DNA of 64,000 nt, from contig DASUFP010000100.1 of NCBI GenBank assembly GCA_036274495.1, positions 1-64,000 of the forward strand, written 5' to 3'. The position numbers were made by a program, and so were the translations under genes. Of this stretch, positions 44,989 to 53,046 are shown piece after piece. The notes beneath the pieces were generated by a model. The model made no database searches and was not told the DNA's origin. It was given only the letters and a program-made list of their open reading frames with translations. Each line of letters opens with the position of its first letter. The first letter of the stretch is position 1. The stretch comes from DASUFP01 sp036274495. Its GTDB lineage: Bacteria; Bacteroidota; Bacteroidia; AKYH767-A; OLB10.

Positions 44989-46221
44989 ATGCCATCCATT
45001 TCACACAAAGGCCAGGCAATGCCTGCATCTCCCATTCGGAAACTGATCCCTTATGCCGAAATGGCGAAAAAGAAGGGGATTCACATTTTTCACCTTAACA
45101 TCGGACAGCCTGATATTGAGACACCTAAAATTATGCTTGATGCAGCACGCAATCATAACCTTAAAGTGATTGAGTACAGCCATTCGGCAGGCATTGAATC
45201 ATACCGAAGGAAACTAACCGGCTACTACCAGAAACTTGGTATACATGTCGAGTATTCCGATATAATGATTACAACAGGTGGTTCGGAGGCAATTGAAATT
45301 GCAATGATGACCTGTCTCAATGAGGGCGATGAGGTGATTATCCCGGAACCCTATTATGCCAATTATAATGGATTTGGTATTCAGGCAGGCATAACCATAC
45401 ACCCGATCAAATCAACTATCGCTAATGGATTCGCGCTTCCTCCAATCAGTGAGTTTGAAAAACTGATTTCTCCTCGAACAAAAGCAATCATGATTTGTAA
45501 TCCGGGAAATCCTACCGGTTATTTATATAGCAAAGAAGAACTTGAAGCGTTACGTGATCTGGTAAAAAAGCATGACTTATATTTATTTGCCGATGAAGTA
45601 TACCGGGAATTCTGTTATGATGGCAAAGAATTTTTTTCTGTCATGAATCTGAATGGTATTGACGACAACGTTATTCTGCTCGATTCTGTTTCGAAACGCT
45701 ACAGCGCATGCGGCATTCGCATTGGCGCATTGATTTCACGTAACAAATCCGTTATGAGCACCGCTCTTAAATTTGCGCAGGCTCGTCTGAGTCCTCCTAC
45801 ATTTGGTCAGATAGTCGCTGAAGCTGCTATTGATACCCCTGATTCATATTTTCAGAATGTAATCAAAGAATATGTTGCCCGTCGCAATTTTATGGTAGAT
45901 GCCCTCAATAAAATGGAAGGAGTTTTTTGCCCTAAACCAAGTGGGGCGTTCTATGCAATTGTGCAACTGCCGATAGATGATTCGGACAAATTTTGCCAAT
46001 GGATTCTGGAGTCATTTGAACACAATGGGAATACAGTAATGATGGCGCCGGCAACCGGATTCTACTCCCATCCGGCAGATGGACTGAACCAGGTTCGTAT
46101 AGCATATGTGCTCAATCTGGAATCTTTGAAACTGGCTATGGAATGTCTTGATCAGGCTTTGAAAGTATACCCCGGAAGGGTAATGCACCCCCTGCCTGAA
46201 GCAGTTGATATAGGATCCTGA
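44989..46221 (+). CDS. PLP-dependent class I/II aminotransferase (aspartate aminotransferase family)
   Basis: A 410-residue fold-type I aminotransferase. The PLP lysine is about Lys236 in LDSVSKRYSACGIR. Other family marks are HLNIGQPDIETP near 39, the phosphate-site TTGGSEAIEIA near 97, CNPGNPTGY and ADEVYREF. This resembles AspC/AspB-type enzymes that use aspartate and 2-oxoglutarate, but the exact amino acid cannot be fixed from sequence. The end converges with the Nudix gene, with 11 bp between, and no terminator is visible there. Confidence 0.9.
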   Translation: MPSISHKGQAMPASPIRKLIPYAEMAKKKGIHIFHLNIGQPDIETPKIMLDAARNHNLKVIEYSHSAGIESYRRKLTGYYQKLGIHVEYSDIMITTGGSEAIEIAMMTCLNEGDEVIIPEPYYANYNGFGIQAGITIHPIKSTIANGFALPPISEFEKLISPRTKAIMICNPGNPTGYLYSKEELEALRDLVKKHDLYLFADEVYREFCYDGKEFFSVMNLNGIDDNVILLDSVSKRYSACGIRIGALISRNKSVMSTALKFAQARLSPPTFGQIVAEAAIDTPDSYFQNVIKEYVARRNFMVDALNKMEGVFCPKPSGAFYAIVQLPIDDSDKFCQWILESFEHNGNTVMMAPATGFYSHPADGLNQVRIAYVLNLESLKLAMECLDQALKVYPGRVMHPLPEAVDIGS

Positions 46222-46232
46222 GATTACCGCTA

Positions 46233-46841
46233 TCAGATATATTGTTGCAATAAATCTCTGATAGAGGCATAAGCCTCAGGGAGTTTGTAGGCAAGGTCCT
46301 CACGACTCACCCAGCGGGCTTCAGTGATGTGTTCTTCGGTTTGAGGTACCGGCAATTGAGAACCTGCATAGACCATCTCATACCAGATAGATTGCTTTAG
46401 TATTAATTGCCCTTTTACGCGGTACATATGCCATGTATCAGACAGCCTTCTGGAAATGGTCATCCCGGAAATCCCACATTCTTCTTCAACTTCCCTTAAA
46501 GCGGCTATTTCGGCTGTTTCGCCGGGATCCAGTTTTCCCTTGGGAAGATCCCATTTTCCCATTCTGAATATCATCAGGATGTTCCCCGGATTTTGAGCCT
46601 GTTTTACAACACCGCCTGCCGCCACAATAATTTTGTATTGAGCAATAAACTGCTCCCAGGTCTTGCCGGGATTTTCATCCAATACACAAATGCCCTCTCC
46701 TGAGAGTAATCCTGAAGCAACCATAGGAATATCATCGGAAAGAGCGGCTATATGACATTGTTGGCCACATGAATGCGGCGCATCAGTGAATACGACAGGT
46801 TTGTCGTTTATGAAAACTTTGTACTTTTGTTTGGATCTCAT
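46233..46841 (-). CDS. Nudix hydrolase
   Basis: A 202-residue Nudix protein. The Nudix box is complete: GKLDPGETAEIAALREVEEECG (about residues 105-127, GX5EX7REUXEEXGU). A preceding 90-residue N-terminal part is of unknown fold. Substrate is not predictable; housekeeping of oxidised or capped nucleotides is possible. The start codon ATG (46841-46839) overlaps by two bases the start codon of pyrE (46840-46842) on the other strand, a CATG palindrome. Its 5' coding part holds the pyrE promoter, so the two genes are likely to interfere. Confidence 0.9.
   Translation of the reverse strand: MRSKQKYKVFINDKPVVFTDAPHSCGQQCHIAALSDDIPMVASGLLSGEGICVLDENPGKTWEQFIAQYKIIVAAGGVVKQAQNPGNILMIFRMGKWDLPKGKLDPGETAEIAALREVEEECGISGMTISRRLSDTWHMYRVKGQLILKQSIWYEMVYAGSQLPVPQTEEHITEARWVSREDLAYKLPEAYASIRDLLQQYI
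46800..46829 (+). promoter_or_regulatory. Promoter of pyrE inside the Nudix gene
   Basis: TTTG (46800-46803), an 18-bp spacer and TACTTTTG (46822-46829). The box ends ten bases before the ATG at 46840, so the 5' leader would be only a few nucleotides. It lies entirely within the coding sequence of the divergent Nudix gene. Confidence 0.6.
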
Positions 46842-47472
46842 GCCTTCAGCAGCCTCAAATATAGCCGAATTTCTTCTTCAGGTAAAGGCAGTCCGCCTTC
46901 AACCCCAGAATCCCTTTACCTGGGCTTCCGGATGGCGCTCCCCAATTTATTGCGATAACCGCATTACCCTTTCTCACCCTAAAATCAGAACCTATATCAG
47001 ACAGGAGTTTGTGAAAATGATAGATGAAATGTTTGGATATCCTGATATGATTGCCGGCGTTGCTACAGGGGCAATAGCTCATGGTGTGCTGGTTGCAGAA
47101 GCCCTTGGGTTACCTTTTGTTTATGTTCGTGCTTCTGCAAAGGAACATGGTCGGCAAAATTTGATCGAAGGTGAAGTGCACCCTAATCAGTCGTGTGTGG
47201 TTATTGAAGATCTGATTTCTACCGGTCAAAGCAGTCTAAAGGCCGTGCAGGCACTGCGTGAGAAAGATGTGTTGGTAAAAGGGATGGTTTCTATATTTAG
47301 TTACGGCTTCGAATTGGCCTCAGATAGTTTCAGAGCCGCCAATTGCCCTGTATATTCACTTAGTAATTACGACACCCTGATTGATGTCGCTGTGAAACAT
47401 GGCTACATAAATAGCGACGATCAGGGACTGTTAAGAGAATGGCGTGAAAATCCCGGTAACTGGGCGCCATAA
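46840..47472 (+). CDS. pyrE: Orotate phosphoribosyltransferase
   Basis: A 210-residue enzyme of de novo pyrimidine synthesis that turns orotate and PRPP into OMP. The substrate loop PFTWASGWRSPIYCDNR is near the N-terminus. The PRPP-binding motif appears as CVVIEDLISTGQSSLKAV (about 123-140). RASAKEHGRQN is the catalytic loop. The start at 46840 gives the usual N-terminal length; an earlier in-frame ATG at 46786 would add 18 residues inside the Nudix gene and is less likely. The gene is followed 13 bp later by an SRPBCC gene in the same direction. Confidence 0.95.
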   Translation: MPSAASNIAEFLLQVKAVRLQPQNPFTWASGWRSPIYCDNRITLSHPKIRTYIRQEFVKMIDEMFGYPDMIAGVATGAIAHGVLVAEALGLPFVYVRASAKEHGRQNLIEGEVHPNQSCVVIEDLISTGQSSLKAVQALREKDVLVKGMVSIFSYGFELASDSFRAANCPVYSLSNYDTLIDVAVKHGYINSDDQGLLREWRENPGNWAP

Positions 47473-47485
47473 AAAACATAAAATC

Positions 47486-47899
47486 ATGACGAGAATTGAA
47501 AGCGACAAGGTTGCTATTGACCGGCCGCAAAAAGAGCTTTTTGAATTTCTTTCCGACTTTAACAATTTTAAAATGCTCATGCCCGAACAGGTTACCGATT
47601 GGATTTCCGATGCGCAATCATGTAGTTTTACAATTAAAGGAATGGCAAGCCTTGGAATGGCATACGAAAATAAAACACCAAATTCCGAAATCAAAATAAG
47701 GAGAAACGGAAAGGCGCCATTTGACTTTTATCTGACTTGTTATATTCAAAATAATGTTGCCGATAAATCTTCGGTTTTGCAATTGGTGTTTGATGCTGAT
47801 CTGAACCCATTGCTTAAAATGATGGCTGAAAAACCTCTCACCAATTTTTTGAATATGCTTGTCAATAAATATAAAGAAATTGCTGAATCGAAAACTTAG
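47486..47899 (+). CDS. SRPBCC-superfamily protein
   Basis: A 137-residue START/Bet v1-like protein. It has the typical order: VAIDRPQKELFEFLSDFNNF at the N-terminus, a strand-rich middle (SCSFTIKGMASLGMAYENKT) and a long C-terminal helix (LTNFLNMLVNKYKEIA). Such proteins bind small hydrophobic ligands, but nothing more specific is visible. The start is ATG at 47486; an in-frame GTG at 47444 would overlap pyrE. It follows pyrE closely and its stop overlaps the birA stop by four bases, tail to tail. Confidence 0.82.
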   Translation: MTRIESDKVAIDRPQKELFEFLSDFNNFKMLMPEQVTDWISDAQSCSFTIKGMASLGMAYENKTPNSEIKIRRNGKAPFDFYLTCYIQNNVADKSSVLQLVFDADLNPLLKMMAEKPLTNFLNMLVNKYKEIAESKT

Positions 47900-48651
47900 A
47901 ATGAAAGCAGCTTAACTTCTTTGTTGTTGAAGAAGGATTTTTTGCCTTCTGCGGTGGTAATCATTAATTGTCCATTGTCTGATACACCACTTATGATACC
48001 GGTTATTTTTCCATTACCTGAATCAAATTGGGACATTAAATTTTTGCGATACAATACATCAGCATATGCGGATCTGATTCTTTCGTGTTGACTGGTGCGT
48101 AATATCTGATACCATTTGTCGAGGTAACTGCTCAACACATCCAAACAACCATCAGGTGTTAATTCTTTTCCTGTTAGCTCTTTTAGTGAGATGGCTTTTG
48201 GAAAATAGTTACCAAAATTTAGTTGGTTTATATTTAAACCTATTCCTGTTATTGACTGAATGATTTTGTCGTTTCGTATGGTGTTCTCGATTAAAATACC
48301 TGCAATTTTGGAGTTCTCTACAATAATATCGTTTGGCCATTTAATAAATGCAGGCTTGTTGCATAAAGCATGAACGGTTTCCTGTACCGCCAGTGACACA
48401 GCTTCATTAATCAAAAAGTGGTCGTTCGCTGCAATGAATTCAGGGTATAAAATAAAACTCACCAAAAGGTTTTCGCCAGGGGCGGACTCCCAGCGGGAAC
48501 CACCTTGCCCTCTTCCGGCTTTTTGAAATTGCGCCATAATGGCAGTGCCTTCGTCGGGGAACGAACTATGGAGTAACCTGGATGCGTGGCTATTGGTGGA
48601 GTCAGTCTCCCGGACGTGGATCCTTTTATGTCCAATTTTGGGTCCCAGCAT
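47896..48651 (-). CDS. birA: Biotin--[acetyl-CoA-carboxylase] ligase BirA
   Basis: A 251-residue biotin protein ligase. It carries RETDSTNSHASRL near the N-terminus, the biotin/ATP-binding GRGQGGSRWESAPGENLLVS (GRGRxGR type) and KWPNDIIVENSKIAGIL. It has no N-terminal helix-turn-helix, so it is a group I enzyme without repressor function. The start is put at the ATG at 48651 because a TTG at 48684 adds only an odd leader. It ends over the last bases of the SRPBCC gene and is divergent from rsfS with an 80-bp gap. Confidence 0.93.
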   Translation of the reverse strand: MLGPKIGHKRIHVRETDSTNSHASRLLHSSFPDEGTAIMAQFQKAGRGQGGSRWESAPGENLLVSFILYPEFIAANDHFLINEAVSLAVQETVHALCNKPAFIKWPNDIIVENSKIAGILIENTIRNDKIIQSITGIGLNINQLNFGNYFPKAISLKELTGKELTPDGCLDVLSSYLDKWYQILRTSQHERIRSAYADVLYRKNLMSQFDSGNGKITGIISGVSDNGQLMITTAEGKKSFFNNKEVKLLSF

Positions 48652-48700
48652 AATTGGAAGGCGATTTGATCTAATGAGGGGCAATTTACACTAAAAATAG

Positions 48701-48708
48701 TACTTTTG
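48701..48708 (+). promoter_or_regulatory. -7 box of rsfS
   Basis: TACTTTTG lies 22 bases before the ATG at 48731. A well-spaced TTG is absent. Confidence 0.4.
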
Positions 48709-48730
48709 TACAGGTACCATCAAGGGCTGC

Positions 48731-49120
48731 ATGGCCAAAACGAGGCGAATTAGCAAAGTTAAACCAGTTGAAAGCGAATCAGAACAGATTTGCCATGCTG
48801 TTGTAACAGGAATTCTGGAAAAAAAGGGCCACGAACCGGTGATCCTTGACCTCCGCGGGCTCCCAAATGCCGTGGCAGATTTTTTTGTTGTCTGTCATGG
48901 GGATTCAGGTACCCAGGTACAAGCAATTTCCGGATCTGTTGAAGATGAAGTAGATAAGGAAAAAGGGGAATCGCCTCTTTTCAAGGAAGGCTTGCTAAAT
49001 GCAGAGTGGGTAGTACTCGACTATTTTTCCGTTGTTGTGCATATTTTTCTCAAAGAGAAACGCGACTTTTACGGGATAGAGCGGTTTTGGGCAGATGCAT
49101 CAATTACTAAGGCCGGTTGA
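48731..49120 (+). CDS. rsfS: Ribosome silencing factor RsfS
   Basis: A 129-residue protein of the RsfS (Iojap/YbeB) family, which binds ribosomal protein L14 and blocks subunit joining under starvation. Family marks: GHEPVILDLRGLPNAVADFF, VCHGDSGTQVQAI, EWVVLDYFSVVVHIF and the final RDFYGIERFWADA. It is followed by ftsH after 111 bp, and birA is on the opposite strand, an order often seen in the phylum. Confidence 0.93.
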   Translation: MAKTRRISKVKPVESESEQICHAVVTGILEKKGHEPVILDLRGLPNAVADFFVVCHGDSGTQVQAISGSVEDEVDKEKGESPLFKEGLLNAEWVVLDYFSVVVHIFLKEKRDFYGIERFWADASITKAG

Positions 49121-49173
49121 ACCAAAACCCGGCCTGCTTGTTATCCCTGATGCGCGGTATGTCAAATTGCCTG

Positions 49174-49189
49174 TTGGCACAACTATTGA
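49174..49189 (+). promoter_or_regulatory. Possible sigma-54-type site upstream of ftsH
   Basis: TTGGCAC-N5-TTGA matches the sigma-54 -24/-12 pattern (TTGGCAC-N5-TTGC) except that the last base is A rather than C. It lies 43 bp before the likely ftsH start. An orphan sigma-54 activator is encoded at 19893-21113, but a link is only a guess. Confidence 0.25.
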
Positions 49190-49231
49190 CCAGCGGGATT
49201 GATCGTTTTTATATGGAGTTATATTAAGACA

Positions 49232-51334
49232 ATGTCAGAAGAAAAGAAACAAACAAGCAAGAGCGGGGGAAAGAAAAAATCGTCCGGCCCATTGAGTAAA
49301 TTGCCAAAACCCGGAGGATCAAAGTTTAATTTCAATTTCTACTGGGTATACGCAATTATCATCATTATCATTATTGGTGTGAATTTATTGAACGTTGGTA
49401 ATGATCCCCGTGAGATTACCTGGAATCAGTTCGATAACGAAATGCTGCGTACACATGATGTTCAAAGCGTTGAAGTAATAAACCGTGAGAGGGTTGAAGT
49501 ATATATCAAAAAAGACAGCCTGTATAAAGAACAATATAAATCTGTTGCCAAAAAAGCTTTTAGTAACTCTCCGAATATCGGACCTCATTTCTTTTTTACC
49601 ATTGGAGATGTCGGAACATTCGACAAAAAAATGGAAGAAGCTCAAAAGGGCTTTGCTGATAATGAAAAAGTAAGCATATCATACAACAATAACGAACGCA
49701 GCTACTGGGATTTCATCATCAGCTGGTTTTTCCCGTTAATGATCCTGGTGTTCATCTGGATTTTCCTCATGCGCAGAATGGGCGGAGGCACAGGTGGAAA
49801 TCAGATTTTTAATATCGGCAAATCGAAAGCGACATTGTTCGATAAAGACCTTCATGTGAAAGTTACATTTAACGATGTTGCAGGACTTGAAGAAGCAAAG
49901 GTTGAGGTAATGGAGATTGTTGATTTCCTTAAAAACCCTAAAAAATATACCTCATTAGGAGGAAAAATTCCCAGAGGAGCATTGCTTGTAGGCCCTCCGG
50001 GAACCGGTAAAACGCTATTAGCAAAAGCTGTGGCCGGCGAAGCACAGGTTCCGTTCTTTTCTTTATCAGGGTCTGATTTTGTTGAAATGTTTGTGGGTGT
50101 TGGAGCCAGCCGTGTGAGGGATTTATTCAGACAGGCAAAGGAAAAAGCCCCGGCAATCATTTTCATTGATGAAATTGATGCTATTGGCAGGGCCAGAGGT
50201 AAAGCGCCCTCATTTAGCGCCAATGATGAACGGGAAAGTACGCTCAATCAGCTGTTGACCGAGATGGATGGTTTTGGCAGCAATAGCGGTGTAATTATCC
50301 TTGCAGCAACAAACCGTGCAGATGTCTTGGACCGTGCTTTGTTACGGCCCGGTCGTTTCGACAGACAGATTTATGTTGAATTACCTGATTTAAATGGCCG
50401 GAAGGAAATATTCAAGGTCCATTTGAAACCTGTAAAAGTGGATTCAACTGTTGATATAGATTTTCTGGCGCGACAAACTCCCGGATTTTCCGGCGCAGAT
50501 ATTGCCAATTTATGCAACGAAGCGGCTTTGATTGCCGCCCGCAACAATAAAACTCAGGTTGATAAACAAGATTTTCTCGATGCTGTAGACAGGGTAATTG
50601 GGGGTCTGGAAAAGAAAAACAAAATCATTACCCAGCATGAAAAAAAGGTGATTGCATACCACGAGTCAGGACACGCTACGGTAAGCTGGCTCCTTCAGCA
50701 TGCTCATCCATTAATTAAGGTTTCAATTGTTCCCAGAGGAAATTCGCTGGGCGCGGCCTGGTATTTACCTGAAGAGCGACAAATTACCACCACAGAACAA
50801 ATCCTGGATGAAATTTGTGCTGCACTGGGTGGCAGAGCTGCTGAAGAATTAACTTTCGGACAAATTTCGACCGGGGCCCTTAGCGATCTGGAAAAAATTA
50901 CAAAGCAAGCTTATGCAATGGTTTCAATTTTTGGCTTGAATGATAAAATTGGCAATGTAAGTTTCTACGACTCTACAGGAAATCAGGATTATAATTTCAC
51001 CAAGCCTTACAGCGAAAGAACAGCTCAGGTGATTGATGAGGAAGTGCATAACCTTATTGAAAAGTGTTATGCAAGAACAAAAGAGCTTCTTTCAAAACAC
51101 CGTGATCAGTTGGATCAACTGGCCAAATACCTGCTTGAAAAAGAAGTTATCTTTAAGGAAGATCTTGAGCTTATTTTTGGTAAAAGGCCTTTTGAGGATG
51201 AAACTCCGATCGCTGTACCTCCAGCAAAAGCTGCCTCAGTCAATGGCAATGGTACCCATAATGGCAGTGCAGGGAGTGCATCGTCGGAGACGCATTCAGA
51301 TGAGGAAACGGCTGCGGACCAACCCCCGAATTAA
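49232..51334 (+). CDS. ftsH: ATP-dependent zinc metalloprotease FtsH
   Basis: A 700-residue membrane protease that degrades unneeded membrane and regulatory proteins. Two transmembrane helices are present (about 37-52 and 165-185) with the periplasmic domain between. The AAA+ module has Walker A GPPGTGKT (about 254) and Walker B IIFIDEID (about 310), then the arginine-finger region. The protease motif is HESGH (about 477). The C-terminus is a low-complexity Ser/Ala/Gly/Asn tail. The ATG at 49232 is chosen; the TTG at 49199 would add a short run in front. The first 25 residues are unusually rich in Lys, Ser and Gly. Confidence 0.97.
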   Translation: MSEEKKQTSKSGGKKKSSGPLSKLPKPGGSKFNFNFYWVYAIIIIIIIGVNLLNVGNDPREITWNQFDNEMLRTHDVQSVEVINRERVEVYIKKDSLYKEQYKSVAKKAFSNSPNIGPHFFFTIGDVGTFDKKMEEAQKGFADNEKVSISYNNNERSYWDFIISWFFPLMILVFIWIFLMRRMGGGTGGNQIFNIGKSKATLFDKDLHVKVTFNDVAGLEEAKVEVMEIVDFLKNPKKYTSLGGKIPRGALLVGPPGTGKTLLAKAVAGEAQVPFFSLSGSDFVEMFVGVGASRVRDLFRQAKEKAPAIIFIDEIDAIGRARGKAPSFSANDERESTLNQLLTEMDGFGSNSGVIILAATNRADVLDRALLRPGRFDRQIYVELPDLNGRKEIFKVHLKPVKVDSTVDIDFLARQTPGFSGADIANLCNEAALIAARNNKTQVDKQDFLDAVDRVIGGLEKKNKIITQHEKKVIAYHESGHATVSWLLQHAHPLIKVSIVPRGNSLGAAWYLPEERQITTTEQILDEICAALGGRAAEELTFGQISTGALSDLEKITKQAYAMVSIFGLNDKIGNVSFYDSTGNQDYNFTKPYSERTAQVIDEEVHNLIEKCYARTKELLSKHRDQLDQLAKYLLEKEVIFKEDLELIFGKRPFEDETPIAVPPAKAASVNGNGTHNGSAGSASSETHSDEETAADQPPN

Positions 51335-51338
51335 TTTG

Positions 51339-51346
51339 TATTTTTG
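51339..51346 (+). promoter_or_regulatory. -7 box of LUD-domain gene
   Basis: TATTTTTG ends three bases before the ATG at 51350, right after the ftsH stop. No -33 TTG is found at the right distance, so the gene may also be read from the ftsH promoter. Confidence 0.3.
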
Positions 51347-51349
51347 TTC

Positions 51350-52000
51350 ATGCAGGAAAGCACGAGCAGGGAGAAGATTCTCAAAAAGATAAGGGCCGCG
51401 CTGATTTCAAAATCAGCCAACCCTTATCCGCACCTTGACTTTGACAAACAAATATTTCGTATGAATGATGATGTCCCGGAACTTATTTTTGCACGAAATT
51501 TTCGCGATGCAGGAGGGAATTTTGTCTTTTGTTCAGACATACTTGAATTTGCGGAAAACCTATTAACACTTGCTCAGCTCAAAAGCCTGCAAGGGATTGT
51601 TTGTGTCGAAAACTCAATTGCGGGATTTCTGGAACAATGTGAATTTCCTGTGCACAGAGATACTTCTCTTGTAAGCAGTTCACAGGCCGCAGTTACACTT
51701 TGTGAATCGCTCGTAGCAAGAACCGGAAGTATTCTAGTTTCATCAGGCCAGGCATCAGGAAGGCTCCTGCCTTCATTTGTGCCCGTTCATATTGTTGTGG
51801 CCTTTACAAATCAGCTTGTAGATGACATTCAGGATGGTTTGCAGCTCCTGAAAAAGAAATATGGTGATAAACAGCCCTCTTCATTTACGTTTATAACCGG
51901 CCCTTCCCGAACTGCTGATATAGGAAATGAACTGGTTAAAGGGGCTCAGGGACCGGGTGAATTATATCTGTTTTTGATTGATAAATCTCCAAACTGGTAG
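51350..52000 (+). CDS. LUD-domain (LutC/YkgG-type) protein
   Basis: A 216-residue protein of the LUD superfamily to which the lactate-utilisation protein LutC belongs. It has the family's C-terminal core: GSILVSSGQASGRLLPSFVP, HIVVAFTNQLVDDI and SFTFITGPSRTADI, with GPGELYLFLID at the end. No FeS cluster motif is present. Genes for LutA and LutB are not nearby; the gene lies between ftsH and a DUF2007 gene. In this phylum the ftsH-LUD-cdsA order is common, so a role in lactate oxidation is not supported by context. Confidence 0.85.
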   Translation: MQESTSREKILKKIRAALISKSANPYPHLDFDKQIFRMNDDVPELIFARNFRDAGGNFVFCSDILEFAENLLTLAQLKSLQGIVCVENSIAGFLEQCEFPVHRDTSLVSSSQAAVTLCESLVARTGSILVSSGQASGRLLPSFVPVHIVVAFTNQLVDDIQDGLQLLKKKYGDKQPSSFTFITGPSRTADIGNELVKGAQGPGELYLFLIDKSPNW

Positions 52001-52002
52001 CT

Positions 52003-52212
52003 ATGGCGGATAAGGAATGGGTAAGAGTTTATGCTACGGATCAGCCACACAAGGCCGGTATTGTGAAAGCCTTCCTGGAGGATAATCAAATTAATACGGT
52101 TGTAGTGAATAAGAAAGATTCATCGTATACTTTTATAGGGGATATAGAGCTGTATACAGCCAGCGAAGACGCTCTGCTGGCAACCACACTAATCAAAGTA
52201 AATGAATTGTGA
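52003..52212 (+). CDS. Small DUF2007-domain protein
   Basis: A 69-residue protein with the DUF2007 fold (ferredoxin-like, putative signal transduction): WVRVYATDQPHKAGIVKAFL, then a beta strand pair and IELYTASEDALLAT. It starts 2 bp after the LUD gene and its stop overlaps the cdsA start by four bases (GTGA), so translation of the two is probably coupled. Function unknown. Confidence 0.85.
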   Translation: MADKEWVRVYATDQPHKAGIVKAFLEDNQINTVVVNKKDSSYTFIGDIELYTASEDALLATTLIKVNEL

Positions 52213-53042
52213 AAGATCTCTTTAAACGATCGGTTACAGCTGTCATTTTTGCTGCGGTAATGATTGGTGTAATATTGTTTTCACCGGCTTTATTCCCGTT
52301 CCTCTTTTTGATTATAGGTGTAATCGGATTGCATGAATTTTATGCACTCAGTAAACTATCAGGCTCACATCCTTCGGAAATTCCGGGAATGATTACTGCC
52401 ATACTGTTTTTTGTAAAGTCTAACAGTACTGTTTGGCCAATTGCTGATAATGTACCCGTGCTCTTATGGATTCCGTTGTTATTAATTATTTTGCTGATAC
52501 CAATGTTCAGATCTGTTACTAATCCGTTTGCGGATATTGGAGCCACCTTAACAGGAATAGTATATGTATTTACTCCTGTAATAATAACATGTCAGATGGC
52601 TTATGGATTTGAAACGGCAATGCCAAACAGTTATCACGGAGAAATAATAATGGGAATTCTCTTTTTGGTTTGGGCCAGCGATACAGGTGCCTATTTTGTC
52701 GGAAGCAAATTGGGCAAACATCGGTTATTTGAAAAAGTTTCTCCTAAAAAGTCCTGGGAAGGATTTTTTGGAGGTATTTTCCTCGCTGCTTGCACTGGGT
52801 ATATTTTAGCACATTATTTTAATAAATTGTCTGTAAACCAATGGATTATATGCGGTATTTTAGCTGCCATCATGGGTACGGCAGGTGATCTGGTCGAGTC
52901 TATGTTCAAGCGTAAAGCCGGCGTAAAGGATTCAGGCAAAATACTTCCCGGTCACGGAGGAATTCTTGATAGATTCGACGCCTTCTTTTTCGTAATACCA
53001 TCAATTTATTTTTACCTCTTCACCGAAGGGTTTTTCCGCTAA
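52209..53042 (+). CDS. cdsA: Phosphatidate cytidylyltransferase CdsA
   Basis: A 277-residue integral membrane enzyme that makes CDP-diacylglycerol from phosphatidic acid and CTP, the branch point for phospholipid synthesis. About seven or eight hydrophobic segments are visible. The C-terminal signature is KDSGKILPGHGGILDRFDAF (about 237-256), which is the CDP-alcohol binding motif of the family. The start is GTG, overlapping the DUF2007 stop. The gene converges with a peptidase gene, with 4 bp between. Confidence 0.95.
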   Translation: MKDLFKRSVTAVIFAAVMIGVILFSPALFPFLFLIIGVIGLHEFYALSKLSGSHPSEIPGMITAILFFVKSNSTVWPIADNVPVLLWIPLLLIILLIPMFRSVTNPFADIGATLTGIVYVFTPVIITCQMAYGFETAMPNSYHGEIIMGILFLVWASDTGAYFVGSKLGKHRLFEKVSPKKSWEGFFGGIFLAACTGYILAHYFNKLSVNQWIICGILAAIMGTAGDLVESMFKRKAGVKDSGKILPGHGGILDRFDAFFFVIPSIYFYLFTEGFFR

Positions 53043-53046
53043 TCAA

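Noticed and set aside
51350..52000. Lactate utilisation LutC
   Set aside because: The LUD fold is present, but no LutA or LutB gene lies nearby and the ftsH-cdsA context does not support lactate oxidation.
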